Source: Planctomycetaceae bacterium (lineage in GTDB: Bacteria; Planctomycetota; Planctomycetia; Pirellulales; Thermoguttaceae). From it: a DNA stretch of 19,003 nt. Positions 16,019-19,003 of this stretch are shown here, piece after piece. Numbering within the stretch: position 1 is the first letter of the stretch; each line of letters begins with the position of its first letter. The position numbers were made by a program, and so were the translations under genes. The stretch is taken from assembly GCA_031267635.1 (NCBI GenBank), contig JAIRYX010000117.1:1-19003 (forward strand), given 5' to 3'. Under the pieces are notes generated by a model. That model was not told the origin of the DNA, did not search any database, and saw only the letters and a program-made list of their open reading frames with translations.

Positions 16019-17338
16019 TCAAATTGCCGGAAGTTCAAATCCCTTGCGGTGTTTGCGGCGGAGGAGTTTGTTTGCTTCCGCATCGCCGACAAATTCTTCT
16101 TTGACCGGGTCCCATTTCAAATTGCGTCCTAAATACCGCGCAATATTTAATGTATGGCAAATTCCCGCCGTGCGAATGCCGGTTTCCAGATTCCCAATCG
16201 ACAATTTGCCGTTGTAAATGCAGTCAATCCAATCGGTGGTATGTCCCGGCAGTTTCACGTCTTGATTTTCTTTCAGCCAATCTTCCGCAAGCTCTTTCGG
16301 ATTCGATTTGATACTGTTGCGGAAAATCTCAAGTTTTCCTTTTTCGCCGAAGAAAATTCCGCCGCCACGATTCGATTCCGTGTTTGCTTTGCCAAGATAG
16401 ACCGTAATCCCATTCGCGTAACGATACGCAAGACGCGGTTTCGAGCAAGTTTCATTTCCGCGTTTTGCCGATTCCGGTTCGTTATAGGTTGGCGGATCAA
16501 GTTTATCGCCTTCGACAAGAATTTCGACTGGTCCCGTGTCGTCCATGCCGAGTGCGCATTGAATCTGGTCAAAGCCGTGCGTTCCCCAACCGGTCATTTC
16601 GCCGCCGGAATAATTGCGGAACGAAAGCCAGCCCGGATTCGCGCGAGGCGTGTAAAGATCAATATGAAACGGAACCGGCTCCGTTGGTCCGCACCACATA
16701 TCCCAATCAAGGTCTTCGGGGATTTCTTGGGCTTTCATATTGTACAGCCAAGGCGTTTCGTAATTTGCCGCAATGACTTCCTTGATTTTGCCGAGACGAC
16801 CTTCCCGAATGAATTTGCAACCGAGATAGTTCGGGACCATCGACCGTTGCATACTTCCGCATTGAAACACGACGCCGGTTTTGTTAACGGCTTTCCGTAT
16901 CAATACACCGTCTTCAATCGTCAGCGTTATCGGCTTTTCGACGTACAAATGTTTTCCCGCAATCGCCGCATTCACGCAAATCAACGACCGCCAATGTTCC
17001 GGCGTTGCGGTAACAATCGCATCGACGTCTTTTCGCTCGATAACTTTGCGGTAATCTTGATAAGCGTTTTCCGGCGACACTTTATATTTCGCGGCAATTT
17101 CGACCGCGCGTTTTTTCCAAACGTCGCAAACGCAAACGACGTTGGTTCTTTTGTCTCCGGCGGCGGCTCCGAACACGCCGCTTCCTTGCCGACCGACGCC
17201 GATTCCGGCAAGTCCGATACGATCATTTGCTCCCGGACGTACCGCATCGGCAAAAACTGAGCGGGGAATGACCATCGGCACAGCGACCGCAACAGCAGTC
17301 GTTTTCAAAAAAGTTCGGCGGGTTGTTTTTGGTTGCAT
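16019..17338 (-). CDS. Gfo/Idh/MocA-family NAD(P)-dependent oxidoreductase, Tat-exported
   Basis: Probable sugar or polyol dehydrogenase acting outside the cytoplasm. The N-terminus is a twin-arginine signal (RRTFLKTTAVAVAVPMVI, 7-24) with likely cleavage near VFA at 28-30. The Rossmann motif IGLAGIGVGRQG is at 41-52. ATPEHWRSL (111-119) and EKPITLTIEDG (134-144) are the family core; the Lys of EKP is the usual catalytic lysine. DWDMWCGPTEPVPF (211-224) and GGEMTGWGTHGFDQI (245-259) mark the large Gfo/Idh subgroup abundant in Planctomycetes. The 439-residue length is typical. A Shine-Dalgarno-like GGAG lies 6 bases before the ATG at 17338. The gene stands alone, with gaps over 300 bases on both sides, so the context does not reveal the substrate. 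Confidence 0.93.
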   Translation of the reverse strand: MQPKTTRRTFLKTTAVAVAVPMVIPRSVFADAVRPGANDRIGLAGIGVGRQGSGVFGAAAGDKRTNVVCVCDVWKKRAVEIAAKYKVSPENAYQDYRKVIERKDVDAIVTATPEHWRSLICVNAAIAGKHLYVEKPITLTIEDGVLIRKAVNKTGVVFQCGSMQRSMVPNYLGCKFIREGRLGKIKEVIAANYETPWLYNMKAQEIPEDLDWDMWCGPTEPVPFHIDLYTPRANPGWLSFRNYSGGEMTGWGTHGFDQIQCALGMDDTGPVEILVEGDKLDPPTYNEPESAKRGNETCSKPRLAYRYANGITVYLGKANTESNRGGGIFFGEKGKLEIFRNSIKSNPKELAEDWLKENQDVKLPGHTTDWIDCIYNGKLSIGNLETGIRTAGICHTLNIARYLGRNLKWDPVKEEFVGDAEANKLLRRKHRKGFELPAI

Positions 17339-17351
17339 GTTTTACTCCAAA
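17339..17351 (-). promoter_or_regulatory. Ribosome binding site of the oxidoreductase gene
   Basis: Minus-strand TTGGAG lies 6 bases before the ATG at 17338 and supports that start. Apart from the YbhR-like gene, this is the only clear Shine-Dalgarno-like site in the window. Confidence 0.6.
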
Positions 17352-17659
17352 TTCATAAAGTGGGTTGAAAAAATTAAAAGTTAAAAGCAAAAAACTCAAG
17401 GTTTCTCAAGCGGAACTTTTGTTCTATGGCGAAAATCACCATTTGCCAATCTTTTAGTTTCCTACTTTTAATTTTTAGTTTACTGTCTCTGTTACGGCTT
17501 GTCAACAACGTCGAAAACGTTTTATCGCCTTGTTTCACTTCGTAGGATAAGTCGGATGACTACGATGTTGCGGATGAACTCCGTCCACAACAAGTGCAAT
17601 GATAAAGTCTTTCGGATACGGGGAATGATATAGTTGTTGTGCGAGTTTCTCTGGTTGGA

Positions 17660-17675
17660 GCAACTGAATAGTTAC
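17660..17675. repeat. Fragment of the inverted-repeat arm found at 12486
   Basis: GCAACTGAATAGTTAC differs at one position from 12486-12501 (GCAACTGAACAGTTAC), the inner end of the right arm of the nested element. Similarity fades on both sides. It may be a decayed copy of the element or a shared short motif. Confidence 0.4.
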
Positions 17676-17785
17676 ATTAAGTTGAACTATGAAATCTTAC
17701 AGAATGATTTTCTGCGAAATTTGAGCGTCTTTGATAAGGGTCAGTTGTCTAAAATTATTTCGCTATCTTTCGTGGGCAACATCTT

Positions 17786-18487
17786 TCACCGCAAAACGGT
17801 TGCTTGCCAAAGAAAATCGTAAAGCGGCTTGAGTAAAACAAATTGATCGGTAAGCAGAGTGACGATTTTCGGTGAAAACAGCGTTTTATCCGGTTTACGG
17901 CGGGCAAGTAAAGCAATTGTTTTCGATTGATACCACGCATCAATCGCCGCCGGATGTTCGGATGGTAAACAGCGTTTATACCTTTCCTCTTCCAATTTGA
18001 GTTGTCGGCTTTTACGAATCGGTGCAATGATTTCGGCAAACTGTTTGGGATCGTCGTCAATCATTTCGCGGAAACATCGCATTGTTGCCGACGATGCGGC
18101 GTACATTCCCATACCAAATAAATACTGCGATTCTTCGATCTGAAAAAAATACGTTGGCGTTTCCGTCCAACAATTCACCTCTCGCCGAAACGCAAACCAA
18201 AGCCGCGAACGGTAAGGCGTTTTATCCGCCGAAAACCGAACGTCCCGATAAATACGCGAAACAACGCGGTGCGGAATTGTGTTGACATACGGATCAAGCT
18301 CGCGCATAACGGGTGTTAAAGCAACAACCAACCGCTTCATCGGTTCCAACAAATATTCAATGTACTCATTCCGATGTTCCGCGAACCACTCACGATTATT
18401 ATTCGCGTTCAAACCATGCAGAAATTTCAAATATTGTTGTGAAAACCCAGGAAAAGAGGATTGTTCTTGAGAAAAAAAATATTTCAT
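17786..18487 (-). CDS. DUF2461 (TIGR02453) family protein
   Basis: Conserved bacterial protein of unknown biochemical function, probably cytoplasmic. Family landmarks are NNNREWFAEHRNEY at 29-42 and RIYRDVRFSADKTPYRSRLW at about 78-97, the most conserved block. It also has FFQIEESQYLFGMGMYA, a pattern usual for members, and an end near PLYDFLWQAT. The 233 residues are a normal length, with no signal peptide or membrane segment. The ATG at 18487 has no Shine-Dalgarno sequence. It is a single gene, with 447 bases before the next gene downstream and no gene upstream within the window. Confidence 0.88.
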   Translation of the reverse strand: MKYFFSQEQSSFPGFSQQYLKFLHGLNANNNREWFAEHRNEYIEYLLEPMKRLVVALTPVMRELDPYVNTIPHRVVSRIYRDVRFSADKTPYRSRLWFAFRREVNCWTETPTYFFQIEESQYLFGMGMYAASSATMRCFREMIDDDPKQFAEIIAPIRKSRQLKLEEERYKRCLPSEHPAAIDAWYQSKTIALLARRKPDKTLFSPKIVTLLTDQFVLLKPLYDFLWQATVLR

Positions 18488-19003
18488 GGTGTTTGTTTAA
18501 TGAATGATTGACAATAATACTCATCAGACTTGAAATTTCGTTTTTTATTAAAGGTGACCATGATAAACGATCAACATTGTCTTATAAAACCGAATTCTCC
18601 AGTACGAGAAAGATATAAACTTTTGGATGTACCCAATTTTGTGTATTTGGTAAAATTTGGCTAATGATTTCGTTTTTTTGGGGGGGCAATAATTTGAAAA
18701 CGCAAAGAAAACTATGGTATCAGTTTCCCAAGCCAAATAAATCCACACTGGGCAACTGCTGCATCGTTACCCGAACGGCTTTACCATTGCCGCCCTTATT
18801 TTATCAAGTTTCCTTTAGTAGCCAACAATGCCCCTAAAATGCCCTTATTTTTTAGAGGATGGATTGTTGTTCTCAAAATTAAACCTAAACTTTTGCAAAA
18901 TCCTATCAGACTACTAAAAATAAGCATCCAAACACATGTTAAATTGATATAAAAAAGTTAATCGTTCATTTTGCCAAGCCGAGGCGGGCGAGCAAGGCTT
19001 GCA
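18488..19003. other. Gene-poor right end of the window
   Basis: No supported gene. An 11-base direct repeat, GCCCTTATTTT, occurs at 18792-18802 and 18841-18851, and a related inverted AAAATAAGC lies near 18917-18925. A run of G (GGGGGGG) follows a T-run near 18680. The last 32 bases turn GC-rich and contain an inverted repeat (18972-18980 with 18996-19003, one bulge) that the window edge cuts off. A plus-strand frame is open across roughly 18700-18950 but has no good start. Confidence 0.4.

Larger units (their letters stand above)
17339..17785. other. Intergenic region with repeat fragments
   Basis: 447 bases with no supported gene. A perfect 13-base AT-rich inverted repeat pairs 17369-17381 with 17464-17476 (AAAAATTAAAAGT and its complement, 82 bases apart). 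A 16-base fragment related to the 12265-12562 element lies at 17660-17675. The plus-strand open frame 17634-17822 runs into the neighbouring gene and has no coding character. Confidence 0.5.

Noticed and set aside
16154..17260. 368-residue open frame on the plus strand
   Set aside because: It lies wholly antisense to the Gfo/Idh/MocA gene, is Arg/Phe-rich with no domain pattern, and is explained by codon bias of the opposite strand.
18548..18748. 66-residue minus-strand frame near the right end
   Set aside because: It is dominated by aromatic and basic residues from AT-rich DNA, with no motif and no ribosome binding site.

Overview
The window looks like a piece of a bacterial chromosome, most likely from a planctomycete. 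The pointers are a Tat-exported Gfo/Idh/MocA oxidoreductase of the kind expanded in Planctomycetes, a SWIM/SNF2 helicase with a long hydrophilic tail, fused PstC-PstA permeases with a large insert, long AT-rich intergenic stretches, and Shine-Dalgarno-like sequences before only two of the genes. The lineage call is inference and no rRNA or other marker is present. I see no tRNA, rRNA, CRISPR array, integrase or intact transposase.

Layout: 1-1051 has no convincing gene, only short coding-like fragments and a GC-rich patch. asnB (1052-2956) is the only gene on the plus strand. It converges on a 995-residue PstC-PstA fusion (3207-6194, minus). Upstream of that, on the minus strand, is a Type II restriction-modification pair: a beta-class DNA methyltransferase (7132-8109) overlapping by 4 bases an endonuclease-like gene (6299-7135). 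The endonuclease C-terminus continues in another frame to 6240, so this copy appears frameshifted. Next come ruvX (8381-8848) and an unrecognised four-helix membrane protein (8935-9756). Two coupled ABC-2 permeases of the YbhS/YbhR type follow (9922-11025 and 11029-12150), without their ATPase. Then come a 1035-residue SWIM/SNF2 ATPase (12565-15672), a secreted-type oxidoreductase (16019-17338) and a DUF2461 protein (17786-18487). The last 516 bases carry no recognised gene.

The genes do not form one pathway. The functional units are the restriction-modification pair, the permease pair and a set of single housekeeping or family genes. Two incomplete systems stand out: phosphate permeases without PstS, PstB or PhoU, and YbhS/YbhR without YbhF, so their partners must lie elsewhere. 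The most striking non-coding structure is a nested inverted repeat of about 300 bases (12265-12562) between the SNF2 stop codon and the permease pair. A 16-base piece of its arm recurs at 17660-17675, and a second, unrelated imperfect inverted repeat lies at 15825-15930. I did not find a clearly new multigene system. The best leads are the broken restriction enzyme, the nested hairpin element and the PstC-PstA fusion.
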